Positions 7,186-15,828 of a stretch of DNA of 33,101 bases are shown here, piece by piece. The stretch comes from Rhodospirillaceae bacterium (GTDB taxonomy: Bacteria; Pseudomonadota; Alphaproteobacteria; UBA8366). Below the pieces are notes generated by a model. That model saw nothing but the letters and a program-made list of their open reading frames with translations. It did no database searches and was not told where the DNA came from. The stretch covers positions 15,083-48,183 of the forward strand of contig PAZH01000012.1 in the NCBI GenBank assembly GCA_002716125.1. Direction: 5' to 3'. Made by a program: the position numbers and the translations under genes. The number at the start of each line of letters is the position of its first letter. The first letter of the stretch is position 1.

Positions 7186-8238
7186 ATGAAGGGAATCGTC
7201 TTTATGGGCGAGCGGAAAGTCGAGTTAATGGACTTCCCAGACCCCGAACCCGGCCCGCGCGACGTCGTCTTGGAGATCAAAGCATCCGGTATGTGCGGCA
7301 CGGATCTTGGTCCTTACCGGCGGGAATACAAACCCGGCATGACGACTTCCGGGGTGAGTCGCGTCGACGGACATGTGATCGGTGGGCACGAACCTTGCGG
7401 CGTTGTTGCCGCGGTCGGTTCCGCCGTCAGCGAGCAAGAAGCCAAGGTCGGCGACCGCGTAATGGATCATCATTACGACGGGTGCGGCACCTGTCGGCAC
7501 TGCCAGTCTGGCTGGTCTCAGATGTGTCTCGACGGTGCCGTGGTTTTCGGCTCCGGCGGTCACGGCGCACATGCCAAATACATGAGCGTTCCGGCCCACA
7601 CTTTAGTGCCTCTGCCTGACGATATTTCATTCGAAGCGGGGGCCGCGATTTCTTGCGGTACAGGTACGGCATACGGCGCCCTCAAGCGCCTCGGCCTCGA
7701 GGGAGACGAGACCATCGTCGTTTTCGGCCAAGGCCCCGTCGGCCTCTCCGGCACGCAGCTCGCCGCGGCGATGGGTGCTCGTGTGATTGCCGTCGATATC
7801 TCTGCAGAGCGCCGGGAGATGGCGCTGTCACGTGGCGCCGATATCGTCATCGACCCAAGTGCCGATGACCCCGTTCAGGCGATCAAAGATCTCACGCATG
7901 GCGAAGGAGCCGATAAGGCACTGGACGCCACGTCGTCGTCCGATGCCCGTCGGAACGCCGTCCGCAGCACCCGTGCTTGGGGAACCACATGTCTCGTCGG
8001 CATCGGCGGCGACGTGCAGTTAGAGGTGCTACCGGACCTCATTCACCGGCAAATTACACTGGTCGGCCACTGGACGTTCTCCAAGGTCGGGCAAGCCGAC
8101 TGCGCACGTTTCGTCTCGGATCGTAAAATAGACGTCGACAGTCTCTTCACCCACAAATGGAAACTCGAAGACGCAGAGGAAGCCTATCAGCTCTTCGATC
8201 AACAGAAGACCGGCAAAGGGGTCTTCCTGCCCGCGTAG
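7186..8238 (+). CDS. Zinc-dependent medium-chain alcohol dehydrogenase
   Basis: This 350-residue enzyme of the MDR superfamily performs NAD(P)-dependent oxidation of an alcohol or polyol. The catalytic zinc ligands are Cys37 (MCGTD) and His68-Glu69 (GGHEP). The four structural zinc ligands are Cys100, Cys103, Cys106 and Cys114 (GCGTCRHC...MC). The cofactor motif GQGPVG is at 181-186, and Asp204 at the end of the next strand favours NAD over NADP. The ATG at 7186 has a strong GAGGAGG site 7 bases upstream, only 14 bases after the GMC gene stop, so the two are an operon. The next gene, HIBADH-like, follows after 25 bases. Substrate specificity is not evident. Confidence 0.94.
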   Translation: MKGIVFMGERKVELMDFPDPEPGPRDVVLEIKASGMCGTDLGPYRREYKPGMTTSGVSRVDGHVIGGHEPCGVVAAVGSAVSEQEAKVGDRVMDHHYDGCGTCRHCQSGWSQMCLDGAVVFGSGGHGAHAKYMSVPAHTLVPLPDDISFEAGAAISCGTGTAYGALKRLGLEGDETIVVFGQGPVGLSGTQLAAAMGARVIAVDISAERREMALSRGADIVIDPSADDPVQAIKDLTHGEGADKALDATSSSDARRNAVRSTRAWGTTCLVGIGGDVQLEVLPDLIHRQITLVGHWTFSKVGQADCARFVSDRKIDVDSLFTHKWKLEDAEEAYQLFDQQKTGKGVFLPA

Positions 8239-8263
8239 GGCCCAACGGAAAAGGATTAAGAAT

Positions 8264-9145
8264 ATGGAACTAGGTTATGTCGGATTGGGCGCGATGGGGG
8301 GTGCGTTGGCGCGCCGATTGATGCTGTCGCACAAGTTACGCGTTCTCGATTTACGGCCCGAGGTCGTTGCCGAATTTGCCGACAATGGCGCGATTCCGGC
8401 GCAGGACGGCGCGTCGCTGGCGCGCGAGAGCGACATTATTCTACTCTGTCTGCCCCGTTCAGCGGATGTCCGAGACGCTATTTTCGGGCCGGGTGGTCTC
8501 GCGGAAGGGCTCGAACCCGGCAAGATCATCATCGATCAGACGACTGGCAATCCGGACGAAACCCGGGCCATGGCGGCAGAGCTGGCAGAGAAGGGGATCA
8601 CGATGATCGACGGTCCGGTCTCTGGCGGGCCGGCGGGAGCGGACGCAGGCACCATCGCAATTATGGTGGGCGGCGCGATCGAGACTTTCAACAAAGTGAA
8701 ACCCTATCTCGAGTCAATTAGCCCGAACGTGATGCATTGCGGCGATATCGGGAACGGCCATGTTGTGAAATTGGTGAACAACACGATCGCCGCCTGCAAC
8801 CGTATGGCCATGCTCGAAGCTGTCGCTATGGGTCGTAAGTACGGACTGACGCTCGAAACGATGAGCGACGTAATCAACAAATCGTCCGGCCGCAGCGGCG
8901 CGACTGAGCGCGGTCTACCCGCCATGATCGAAGGCGTCCAAAGCTCGAACTTCGCTATGGCGTTGATGCTGAAGGATGTGACCTTGGCGACCCAACTCGG
9001 CACCAATTGCGGCGCACCAATGATGATGCACAACATCGTGCGCGGGATGCTGCAGAACGGTCTCTATCACTGCGGCCAAGATGCGAATATGGACGAAACA
9101 GCCGAACTCATCGAGGCCATGGCCGATATGAAGTTCCGCGAATAA
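8264..9145 (+). CDS. 3-hydroxyisobutyrate dehydrogenase family (beta-hydroxyacid dehydrogenase)
   Basis: This 293-residue protein is a beta-hydroxyacid dehydrogenase (HIBADH, tartronate semialdehyde reductase and relatives) that interconverts a 3-hydroxy acid and a semialdehyde with NAD(P). The N-terminal cofactor motif GLGAMG is at residues 7-12. The substrate-binding DGPVSGG is at 116-122, and the catalytic Lys169 is in GHVVKLVNN. Asp29 after the second strand (RVLDLRP) points to NAD. It is the last gene of the MFS-GMC-ADH operon, 25 bases after the ADH, with AAGGA about 7 bases before its ATG. It converges on the FAH-family gene with a 6-base gap. Specific substrate is not resolvable; in this context it may complete oxidation of a hydroxylated acid. 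Confidence 0.93.
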   Translation: MELGYVGLGAMGGALARRLMLSHKLRVLDLRPEVVAEFADNGAIPAQDGASLARESDIILLCLPRSADVRDAIFGPGGLAEGLEPGKIIIDQTTGNPDETRAMAAELAEKGITMIDGPVSGGPAGADAGTIAIMVGGAIETFNKVKPYLESISPNVMHCGDIGNGHVVKLVNNTIAACNRMAMLEAVAMGRKYGLTLETMSDVINKSSGRSGATERGLPAMIEGVQSSNFAMALMLKDVTLATQLGTNCGAPMMMHNIVRGMLQNGLYHCGQDANMDETAELIEAMADMKFRE

Positions 9146-9151
9146 GGACGC

Positions 9152-9925
9152 CTAATCGACCACTTTCATCGTGATCCGACCGAGGCTCGAGAACCGGGCC
9201 TCGACGGTATCGCCGGCGTCCGGCCGGATCAGTGTCGAAATCCCACCGGTCATAACGATGTCGCCAGGCTTCAGGGTCTCGCCCTTCGCGCCTAATCGGT
9301 TCGCCAGCCAAGCGACGGCATTGAACGGATCGTCCATGATATCGGCGCCATATGTTGTGCTGACGTGATTGCCGTTGCGCGTAAACACAATCTCTTCTTC
9401 GACCAAGTTGTGATCCATCACGAGATCAACTGGGGCACCGATCATGATGGCACCACCAAGCGCACTGTTGGCGATCATATCGGCGGCAGGCGGAATTTCG
9501 GTAAATGGAATGTCGGGTAGCTCCAAGGCCGGCAGCCCGCACTCGATGGCGCGTCGAGCATCGGAGGCTTCTACACCCGGCCCAGATAATGCTTCCCCCA
9601 TTCGAAACGCGATCTCCGCCTCCGTGTGCAGATCGACAAACGCGCTCCGCGACACGGTATCGCCGTCGTCATAACAGCCGGGAAAGAGAAACCCGTATAT
9701 CGGTTCTTCGACACCCAAAGCCTCCCGGCCCACAGGCCCGGTGGCCGCAAGTTTCCAACCCACCAACGTCTTGCCTTGTGCCAGTAAAGTCGCCCGATAT
9801 GCATCCTGAATCTGATACCCCCGATCGAGAGACAGCGGCTCGTCGTCCGACAGAGGCGGAATTTTCGTTCCGCGAGTGCGCGAGGTCATCATGCGCGCCA
9901 CAATCGCATCGTTCGGTTGCATCAT
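9152..9925 (-). CDS. 2-keto-4-pentenoate hydratase / FAH-family hydratase (MhpD-like)
   Basis: This 257-residue protein of the fumarylacetoacetase-fold family resembles 2-oxopent-4-enoate hydratase and 4-oxalocrotonate decarboxylase, enzymes of aromatic meta-cleavage pathways. Visible features are VGWKLAAT near residue 55, the metal-binding acidic stretch HTEAEIAFRMG near 100, LPALELPD near 133, and the C-terminal GDIVMTGGIS turn. The reading frame continues far upstream into the acyl-CoA dehydrogenase gene, but the family-like sequence begins at MMQPNDAI. The start is therefore set at 9925 (or the adjacent ATG at 9922), just 2 bases after the acyl-CoA dehydrogenase stop and with GGGGATTAAGG as ribosome site. 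The tight spacing indicates translational coupling. No ring-cleavage dioxygenase or aldolase partner is in the window, so meta-cleavage is an inference only. Confidence 0.9.
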   Translation of the reverse strand: MMQPNDAIVARMMTSRTRGTKIPPLSDDEPLSLDRGYQIQDAYRATLLAQGKTLVGWKLAATGPVGREALGVEEPIYGFLFPGCYDDGDTVSRSAFVDLHTEAEIAFRMGEALSGPGVEASDARRAIECGLPALELPDIPFTEIPPAADMIANSALGGAIMIGAPVDLVMDHNLVEEEIVFTRNGNHVSTTYGADIMDDPFNAVAWLANRLGAKGETLKPGDIVMTGGISTLIRPDAGDTVEARFSSLGRITMKVVD

Positions 9926-9927
9926 CC

Positions 9928-11085
9928 TTAATCCCCGTATCGGCGCAGTACTTCTTGGGCGAGCGACATCCGGAGGATCTCTTCCGGCCCCTCCGTGATC
10001 ATCATCGAACGCATATCCCGCCAAAGTTTTTCCACCGGCATATCGGTCGTGAGTCCCATTCCCCCGAAGATCTGCAGACAACGGTCCGCAGCCTCATAAC
10101 CTTTGCGATCGCCTAGATACTTACAAAGATAGGAGTCCCAGCGAATATCTTCTCCCGCGTCGAACTTCGCCGCTGTGTTGTAGATGAGCGGCCGCATGGT
10201 TTGCAGATCGGCGTAAATATCGACCATCGGCCATTGCACGGCTTGCCGGTCCGCGAGGGGCCGCCCGAAGGTCTTTCGCTGTTGGGCATAGCTCGCACTC
10301 ATCTCGAGACAGCGTTCCATCACGCCGAGCGCGCCCGCACCATGACGTACGCGTCCGATGGTGATCCAGTGTTGCGCCATCTTGAAACCGTCACCTTCTT
10401 TGCCGATAAGGTTCTCCACTGGCACCCGTGCGTCGTCGAATGCAATTTCACACGGCTGGTCGTCCATCATCGTTTCCTGGCGGCGCAGGACAGTAACGCC
10501 CGGCGAATCCGCATCAACGAGAATACAGGAGACGCCACGCGCCCCTTTCTCCGGATCGGTGACGCAAGTGACCTTAAAAAAATCAGCGGAATCACCGCCC
10601 GTAATGAACCGCTTCATCCCGTTGATAACATAGTGGTCGCCGTTGCGAACGGCGGTTGTTCGAATCGCCGCCGCATCCCCGCCCGCATCCGGTTCCGTTT
10701 GCGCGAACGCGTGTTTCTTTTCGCCGCTGACGACCGGATAGAGGTACTTCTCACGTTGTTCCTCGTTCAGGTAGGAGACCAAGATCGGGCTCATGTCATG
10801 GCCGAATATCCACGGTTTGCGCCGCGGAAAAGCGATCGTTCGGCCGATCTCCTCCCAGACGATGGTACGTGCCAGAAGGCCAAGCCCCATACCGCCGTAT
10901 TCTTCCGGCAAATCGATCTGCCAAATGCCGAGCTCCTGAGCCCGGGCTTCCCATTTTTCCCGATACTCCGGCTTCAAATCGGGGCCTTCCCAAGAATCGC
11001 GCTCGTACGGAATGACTTCATTGTCGATGAAGCGGCGCAATGTATCCCGCATCAACCGTAATTCTTCGGGCAGCTCTAAATCCAT
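9928..11085 (-). CDS. Acyl-CoA dehydrogenase
   Basis: This 385-residue FAD enzyme introduces a 2,3 double bond into an acyl-CoA and passes electrons to ETF; the ETF-ubiquinone oxidoreductase at 23.3-24.9 kb would be the downstream acceptor. The N-terminal helical domain (LELPEELRLMRDTLRRF), the FAD-binding segment AFAQTEPDAGGDAAAIRT near 130, the central GVSCILVDAD strand, and the C-terminal GGMGLTTDMPVEKLWRD are all present. Glu365 in the motif TEGPEEI occupies the position of the catalytic base in medium-chain enzymes (YEGT). The ATG at 11085 has GGATG at 8-12 bases upstream. It is divergent from the crotonase gene and co-directional with the FAH hydratase. Specificity is unknown. Confidence 0.94.
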   Translation of the reverse strand: MDLELPEELRLMRDTLRRFIDNEVIPYERDSWEGPDLKPEYREKWEARAQELGIWQIDLPEEYGGMGLGLLARTIVWEEIGRTIAFPRRKPWIFGHDMSPILVSYLNEEQREKYLYPVVSGEKKHAFAQTEPDAGGDAAAIRTTAVRNGDHYVINGMKRFITGGDSADFFKVTCVTDPEKGARGVSCILVDADSPGVTVLRRQETMMDDQPCEIAFDDARVPVENLIGKEGDGFKMAQHWITIGRVRHGAGALGVMERCLEMSASYAQQRKTFGRPLADRQAVQWPMVDIYADLQTMRPLIYNTAAKFDAGEDIRWDSYLCKYLGDRKGYEAADRCLQIFGGMGLTTDMPVEKLWRDMRSMMITEGPEEILRMSLAQEVLRRYGD

Positions 11086-11215
11086 AATTTAACATCCGCG
11101 TCCAATGGGCTCTCGATTGAGGTAGCGGCCCGAACACGATTGTCGACAAGAAGCGACTCGTCAAACGCATCGATGCCCTTACCTCACTGAGCAGCACAAT
11201 GAAGGAGAACCGGTG

Positions 11216-12088
11216 ATGGAATTCGATTACGAATGCGTGAAATTGGAGCAGCATGACGGGATCTCGTGGCTTTACATGCACCGGCCCGAGAAAAAGAACG
11301 CCATGAGCCCGCAACTTCACTACGAAATGGACGAAGCCTTGGCGCGTCTTGAAGGCGATCCCGAGACAAAGCTGGTCGTCCTCACCGGGTCGGGCGGCAA
11401 CTTCAGCGCCGGCCAAGATTTAGGCCTGTTCTTCCGCGCGCTGGAAGACAAGCCCGCCGAATCCAAACGCGCGCAAGAAGCCGCGAACCGCTGGCGCTTC
11501 GAACGACTCTGGAACTACGACAAACCGACCATCGCCATGATCCACGGGTTCTGCGTCGGCGGCGCCTTTATGCAACTGCTGTCGACCGATTTCGCAATCA
11601 CCGCGGACAACGCCACTTTCTCTCTCAGCGAAGTGAACTGGGGCATCCTCCCGGGCGCACTTGTCGCGAAGCTCGTCGCGGATGCCTGTCTGCCGCGCCG
11701 CGCTCTCTACTACAGTTGCACCGGCGAAGCCTTCGATGGACATGAAGCAGAGAAGATCGGAATCGTCGACAAAGTCGTCCCCGAGGAAGACTTGGTTATG
11801 GAAGTCGAAAAGCTCGCGAAGGAATTGATGAAGAAGAGTCCGGCCGTCCTCCGTGCTACCAAACAAGCGGTTCGCCAGGTTCGGACAATGGATCACAGCC
11901 AAGCGTTCGACTATCTGATGGAAAAGAACATGTCGATCCGCTACCACGACAAGCGTTTCAATATGCAGAGCTCTTATGACACGGGCCTAAAGCAGTTCCT
12001 CGACGAGAAAAGCTACAAGCCGGTCTACGAGTCCTTCCAAGCCGTCCCGCTGATCACGGATCAGCGCGAAGAAGGCGGCGACGATTAA
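11216..12088 (+). CDS. Crotonase-family hydratase, related to hydroxycinnamoyl-CoA hydratase-lyase
   Basis: This 290-residue crotonase-superfamily enzyme probably hydrates an enoyl-CoA. Overall it resembles p-hydroxycinnamoyl-CoA hydratase-lyase (HCHL): RPEKKNAMSP at 24-32, KPTIAMIHGFC at 103-113, SEVNWGILPG at 138-147, and the C-terminal KQFLDEKS. Glu139 matches the catalytic Glu143 of HCHL. The two tyrosines that hold the phenolic substrate in HCHL (Tyr75 and Tyr239) are Phe72 and Met235 here, so a hydroxycinnamoyl substrate is doubtful; this comparison is from memory of the HCHL sequence. AAGGAG lies 8 bases before the ATG at 11216; an in-frame GTG at 11213 is also possible. It is followed 13 bases later by a class III CoA-transferase, which could activate its substrate, and is divergent from the acyl-CoA dehydrogenase. 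Confidence 0.92.
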   Translation: MEFDYECVKLEQHDGISWLYMHRPEKKNAMSPQLHYEMDEALARLEGDPETKLVVLTGSGGNFSAGQDLGLFFRALEDKPAESKRAQEAANRWRFERLWNYDKPTIAMIHGFCVGGAFMQLLSTDFAITADNATFSLSEVNWGILPGALVAKLVADACLPRRALYYSCTGEAFDGHEAEKIGIVDKVVPEEDLVMEVEKLAKELMKKSPAVLRATKQAVRQVRTMDHSQAFDYLMEKNMSIRYHDKRFNMQSSYDTGLKQFLDEKSYKPVYESFQAVPLITDQREEGGDD

Positions 12089-12101
12089 GGCGGCACGGAA
12101 C

Positions 12102-13274
12102 ATGCCGATGCTTTCAGGAATCAAGGTTATCGAGTTGACCAACATGATCACCGGTCCGCTTTGCGGAATGATGTTGGCCGACCTCGGTGCCGAGGTGATC
12201 AAAGTCGAGAACCCGAAAGGCGGCGATCTGTTCCGCAGTTGGCGCGGCGGCACCTATAGCGCGCAATTCGGTGCCTATAACCGAAACAAACGTAGCATCA
12301 CACTCAATATTCGCTCGGAAGCCGGCGCAGATATTCTGCGGAAACTGATCGACGATGCGGATATTCTCTTGCAGAACTTCCGCCCGGGCGTGATGGACCG
12401 TCTTGGCTTTGCCCGGGACGACCTGATGGCCCGAAATCCGAAACTGATCCATTGCTCCATCAGTGGCTTCGGGGAAGACGGTCCTTATCGCGACCGACCG
12501 GCGTATGATGCGGTGGCGCAGGCGCTCTCGGGTGTCTCGAGCTTGTTTGTCGATCCCGAGGAGCCGCAGTTCACCGGTCCAACGGTCGCCGACAACGCGA
12601 CCGGCTTCTACGCTGTCTACGGTATTTTGGGTGCGCTTTTCGAGCGGGAACGCACCGGTAAAGCACGCTATCTCGATATCAACATGCTGGAATCCGGCAT
12701 CGCCTTCATACCGGACCCTTTCGCGAATATGAGCAACAGCGGCATAACGCCCGGGCCAACGGTCCGCGTCCAGGCCTCGCAATCCTTCGCGTTGAAATGC
12801 GGCGACGGAAAGCTGTTGGCGATCCATCTCTCGATCCAAGAAAAATTCTGGAAGGGAGCCGTCGCCGCCTTCGAGTGCCCGGAGCTTTTGGAGGATCCGC
12901 GGTTTGCGGAACGCGCAGGCCGCATGGAGAATTACATGGCCTTGAAGGAGGCGTTCCAGAATGCAGCCGCCAGCCAGCCGCGCGCGTACTGGCTGCCGCG
13001 CCTCGACGCAGAAGACGCCCCCTTCAGTCCGATCCTGACGCTCGACGAGACAATGATGGACCCGCAGGTCCAGCACCTCGACACCTTTTACCAGGCATCA
13101 CATCCAAGCGAAGGCGATCTCACGCTGATCCGGCGACCCGTCCATATCGACGGCTCGCGCGACGACCAACCGCTGGCCCCGCCGCCAACCTTGGGCGAGC
13201 ATTCAGAAGAAATTCTGGAAGAGTTAGGCTACAGCGAAAAGATCGCTAGCCTCCGCGAAGACAACGTTATATAG
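12102..13274 (+). CDS. Class III (CaiB/BaiF) CoA-transferase
   Basis: This 390-residue family III CoA-transferase moves CoA between carboxylic acids through an enzyme-bound aspartyl-CoA. The N-terminal GIKVIELTNMITGP, the LADLGAEVIKVENP segment near 25-38, NKRSITLNI at 62-70, ENFRPG-like QNFRPG near 91-96, and the catalytic Asp164 in VADNATG are all visible. The length is in the normal range. It lies 13 bases downstream of the crotonase gene and is evidently co-transcribed, so it may load CoA onto the acid that the crotonase and acyl-CoA dehydrogenase process. Donor and acceptor acids cannot be assigned. This is one of two such enzymes in the region; the other (13660-14895) is closer to formyl-CoA:oxalate transferases. 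Confidence 0.94.
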   Translation: MPMLSGIKVIELTNMITGPLCGMMLADLGAEVIKVENPKGGDLFRSWRGGTYSAQFGAYNRNKRSITLNIRSEAGADILRKLIDDADILLQNFRPGVMDRLGFARDDLMARNPKLIHCSISGFGEDGPYRDRPAYDAVAQALSGVSSLFVDPEEPQFTGPTVADNATGFYAVYGILGALFERERTGKARYLDINMLESGIAFIPDPFANMSNSGITPGPTVRVQASQSFALKCGDGKLLAIHLSIQEKFWKGAVAAFECPELLEDPRFAERAGRMENYMALKEAFQNAAASQPRAYWLPRLDAEDAPFSPILTLDETMMDPQVQHLDTFYQASHPSEGDLTLIRRPVHIDGSRDDQPLAPPPTLGEHSEEILEELGYSEKIASLREDNVI

Positions 13275-13349
13275 CGGCCGGACATTGGTTCACACCAACG
13301 GCGCGGTACCTATCGCTGCGACGGCCATACATCTTAATCGGGACGAATC

Positions 13350-13637
13350 ATGAAAAAGTTTATGATGCTGCATTTCGGGTTCGAACAACCGACGCCCGAC
13401 GTCATGGAGAAATGGAATCAATGGTTCGCTGCAGTCGCCGAGCGAACCGTCGAGCACGGCGGATTCATGAACTGCCGTGAAATTTCGCACGACGGGACCG
13501 TCGACCTACCGTTCGGCGCAGACTCGATCACCGGTTATTCGATAATCGAAGCGGAAGATATGGCTGAAGCCGAGCGCCTTGCCGAAGGCAACCCGTTCAT
13601 CAAGAGCCTCCGCATCTATGAAGTGCGGAACCACTAA
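13350..13637 (+). CDS. YciI-like (YCII/DGPF domain) small protein
   Basis: This 95-residue protein begins MKKFMMLHFGFEQPTP and contains the dimeric alpha/beta-barrel pattern of YCII-related proteins: a first strand with Met-Leu-His, a helix with WNQWFAAV, a Gly-Tyr-Ser-Ile strand, and a helix AEAERLAEGNPF before the last strand. Members of this fold include small dehalogenase- or lyase-like enzymes and subunits of unknown role. The ATG at 13350 follows GGGACG at 5-10 bases. It lies 75 bases after the CoA-transferase on the same strand and ends 22 bases before the stop of the convergent second CoA-transferase. It could be the last gene of the crotonase operon or have its own promoter. Function is unassigned. 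Confidence 0.85.
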   Translation: MKKFMMLHFGFEQPTPDVMEKWNQWFAAVAERTVEHGGFMNCREISHDGTVDLPFGADSITGYSIIEAEDMAEAERLAEGNPFIKSLRIYEVRNH

Positions 13638-13659
13638 CGCGTTCGAACGTCTTACCGTC

Positions 13660-14895
13660 TTACGTCCCGACGGCACCTGCCGCCTTCAATTCGCCGACGG
13701 CCGCATCGTTGAGGCCGAGCCATTCGCCGATGACTTCTTCGGTATGCTCGCCAAGCATCGGTGAAGATTTGATGCGCACCGCCTTACCGTCGACGCGGAC
13801 GGGCCAGCCCGGCATCTTGAAAGGTTCATGTACCGGGTGGATCATGGTCTGCATGACACCCCGGTCCTCGAACGTCTTGTCCGCGTAAAGTTCGGCCGTA
13901 TCCATCACGGCGCCCGCCGGAATTCCGGCTTCGCCGACGATGTTCATGGCATCGAACTTGGTCTGCGTCTTCGTCCAGGCAGCGATAATGTCATCGACTT
14001 CCGGCTCGTGCTGGAGACGTTTCGCCGGCGTGTCGTATTTCTCGTCGCCGATCAAATCTTCACGGCCGACGACTTTCAGCAGGCGGTCCCAATGTTCCGG
14101 GTTCGCCCGGCTTGTCATGATGTAGATGTAATCGTTCGGTCCGCCGGGCGCACAAGGATATAGCCCCATCGGCGCGTTCTCGATACCGGGCACTTTGCTC
14201 CCGCCCCGCTCCGCCACTTTTTGCGTGAGGCCCATGGTCGAGAACGGGATGCGCATGTAGTGCAAGATGGCATCCTGCATCGCAACCTCGAGCTTATGTC
14301 CCTCGCCGGTCTCGCGCTTCTTATAGAGCGCACCCAGCACCGTGATCGCCAGCAGCATGCCGGTGCCCGTATCGCCGAGCGAGATGCCGGGGCGGGTCGG
14401 GGGCCCATCGGCATCGCCCGTCACGCTGAAGGTACCGCCGCAGGCCTGCGCGATCATGTCGAAGGCCAGGTTCTTTTCGAACGGGCTGCCTTCGCCGAAA
14501 CCCTTCACTTGCGCGTAGATGATACCTGGATTGATCTTCTTGACCTCTTCATAACCGAGGCCGAGCCGTTCGATCGCCCCCGGCGCGAAGTTCTCGACCA
14601 TCACATCGGCTTCCCGGAGCAAATCCCGGATCAGTTCGAGGCCCTCCGGCGATTTCAGATTTGCCGTCATGGATCGCTTATTGGCGTTCAGGATATGGAA
14701 ATAGAACGGATCGTCGTCCGGATGGTTCGGCTTCAAGCGGCGGCCCGGATCGCCACGATTCGGGTTCTCGACCTTCACCACATCTGCCCCCATCCAGGCC
14801 AGCGCCTCGGTGCAGGTGGGGCCTGCTTCGAATTGCGTAAAATCGAGTATTTTAACGCCTTGCAGAAAATTAAAATCGGTCAGTTGATCAGACAT
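13660..14895 (-). CDS. Class III (CaiB/BaiF) CoA-transferase, formyl-CoA:oxalate transferase-like
   Basis: This 411-residue family III CoA-transferase is somewhat more Frc-like than its neighbour. It shows KILDFTQFEAGPTCTEALAW near 15-34, GADVVKVENPNRGDP at 36-50, ANKRSMTANL near 71-80, ENFAPGAIERLG at 101-112, and the catalytic aspartate in LGDTGTG (Asp175). The ATG at 14895 is chosen because GGAGGTG lies 7 bases upstream; in-frame sequence continues to 14925 but lacks such a site. It sits 62 bases after the alpha/beta hydrolase on the same strand and is probably the last gene of the cupin-TauD-hydrolase operon. No oxalyl-CoA decarboxylase gene accompanies it, so oxalate is not a safe substrate call. 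Confidence 0.93.
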   Translation of the reverse strand: MSDQLTDFNFLQGVKILDFTQFEAGPTCTEALAWMGADVVKVENPNRGDPGRRLKPNHPDDDPFYFHILNANKRSMTANLKSPEGLELIRDLLREADVMVENFAPGAIERLGLGYEEVKKINPGIIYAQVKGFGEGSPFEKNLAFDMIAQACGGTFSVTGDADGPPTRPGISLGDTGTGMLLAITVLGALYKKRETGEGHKLEVAMQDAILHYMRIPFSTMGLTQKVAERGGSKVPGIENAPMGLYPCAPGGPNDYIYIMTSRANPEHWDRLLKVVGREDLIGDEKYDTPAKRLQHEPEVDDIIAAWTKTQTKFDAMNIVGEAGIPAGAVMDTAELYADKTFEDRGVMQTMIHPVHEPFKMPGWPVRVDGKAVRIKSSPMLGEHTEEVIGEWLGLNDAAVGELKAAGAVGT

Positions 14896-14957
14896 GACAG
14901 CACCTCCAGTGAGCCGGGATGCCAATAAGGGTAATCCGCTCGGAGATTCCGCAAAGT

Positions 14958-15812
14958 CTAATCTATCAACTCGGGGAGCAAGGCGTTGACCGCCGCCGAA
15001 GCTTCATACTGCGCCCAATGTCCGACATCGGGCAGAACATGAAAGGCGACATTCGGGTGGATATCCTCGACATAGGCGCGGACACTCGCCAAATCCGGAT
15101 CGAGTGTGACGTCGGCATCCCCGAAGATACAGTTAAGCTGGCAGGGAAGGTCGCGGAGGCTATCGGCGAGAACCATCGAACGGGCGATCCCACGCGACCG
15201 CAATCGCGCTTTCGACATATTTTCGAGTTGGATCGTAAGCGCCAAATCGTCAGCTGCCTCTGGATTACAGACCATCAACTTCTGCAAGTTCGATCGATGA
15301 AGAGGCGCGGCTTCGTCAACCGGCAGATCGGGGCGGACGACGACCAAATCGTTCGCCGGGCCCGTACCCGTCAGACCGAGCACCGGCGAGCCGATCAAGG
15401 TGAGACTGCGGATGCGCTGGGCTTGTTTATGGGCGATCAATCCTGAGATCACGCCGCCGAACGAAAACGTCACCAGGTCGAACGGCTGTTGATCCGGCAC
15501 AGCCACATCGATACCGGCCGAGACGACCTTCGCTAAATCTTCCGCATCATAGGGTCGAGGCAACGACGCAGAGTCGCCACAGCCCGGGAGATCGGCGGCC
15601 ACCAGTCGGTAGTCCTTCTCCCAAACGGGGATATTTCGCACCCAATGGTTCCAAGCGCCAAACCCGCCATGCAGCAGCACAACGGGTGGCCGCTCCGAAT
15701 TGTCCCGCCCCCATACCCGCCAGACCATTTCACCATCGCCACAAGGTGTGCGTATTTCTTCGCTGCGCGCCAACAGCGCATCGAGTAACGCACGAGATGT
15801 CTTATCAATCAT
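14958..15812 (-). CDS. Alpha/beta-fold hydrolase
   Basis: This 284-residue alpha/beta hydrolase carries HGGFG at 48-52 forming the oxyanion hole, the nucleophile elbow around Ser117 (TFSFGG, with Thr in place of the usual first Gly), and DVGHWAQYE near the C-terminus with the catalytic His. The fold covers esterases, lactonases, C-C bond hydrolases and others. The ATG at 15812 was selected because the family-like sequence begins MIDKTSRALL just after the stop of the TauD-like gene (16-base gap), although the frame is open further upstream inside that gene. The ribosome site is weak. As the third gene of an operon with a cupin and a 2-oxoglutarate oxygenase it may cleave an ester or ring-opened product. 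Substrate is unknown. Confidence 0.88.
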   Translation of the reverse strand: MIDKTSRALLDALLARSEEIRTPCGDGEMVWRVWGRDNSERPPVVLLHGGFGAWNHWVRNIPVWEKDYRLVAADLPGCGDSASLPRPYDAEDLAKVVSAGIDVAVPDQQPFDLVTFSFGGVISGLIAHKQAQRIRSLTLIGSPVLGLTGTGPANDLVVVRPDLPVDEAAPLHRSNLQKLMVCNPEAADDLALTIQLENMSKARLRSRGIARSMVLADSLRDLPCQLNCIFGDADVTLDPDLASVRAYVEDIHPNVAFHVLPDVGHWAQYEASAAVNALLPELID

Positions 15813-15828
15813 GAGTCTTCGAATAACC

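Noticed and set aside
12114..13076. Long minus-strand open frame (about 320 codons) opposite the first CoA-transferase; similar ones lie opposite 10201-11061 and 17704-18471
   Set aside because: These are antisense shadows of strong, motif-bearing genes in GC-rich DNA, and their translations show no recognisable domain.
9928..13274. A carnitine (cai) operon, suggested by acyl-CoA dehydrogenase, CaiB-type transferase and crotonase together
   Set aside because: The genes are divergent, the crotonase is HCHL-like rather than CaiD-like, and there is no CaiT carrier, CaiC ligase or CaiE.
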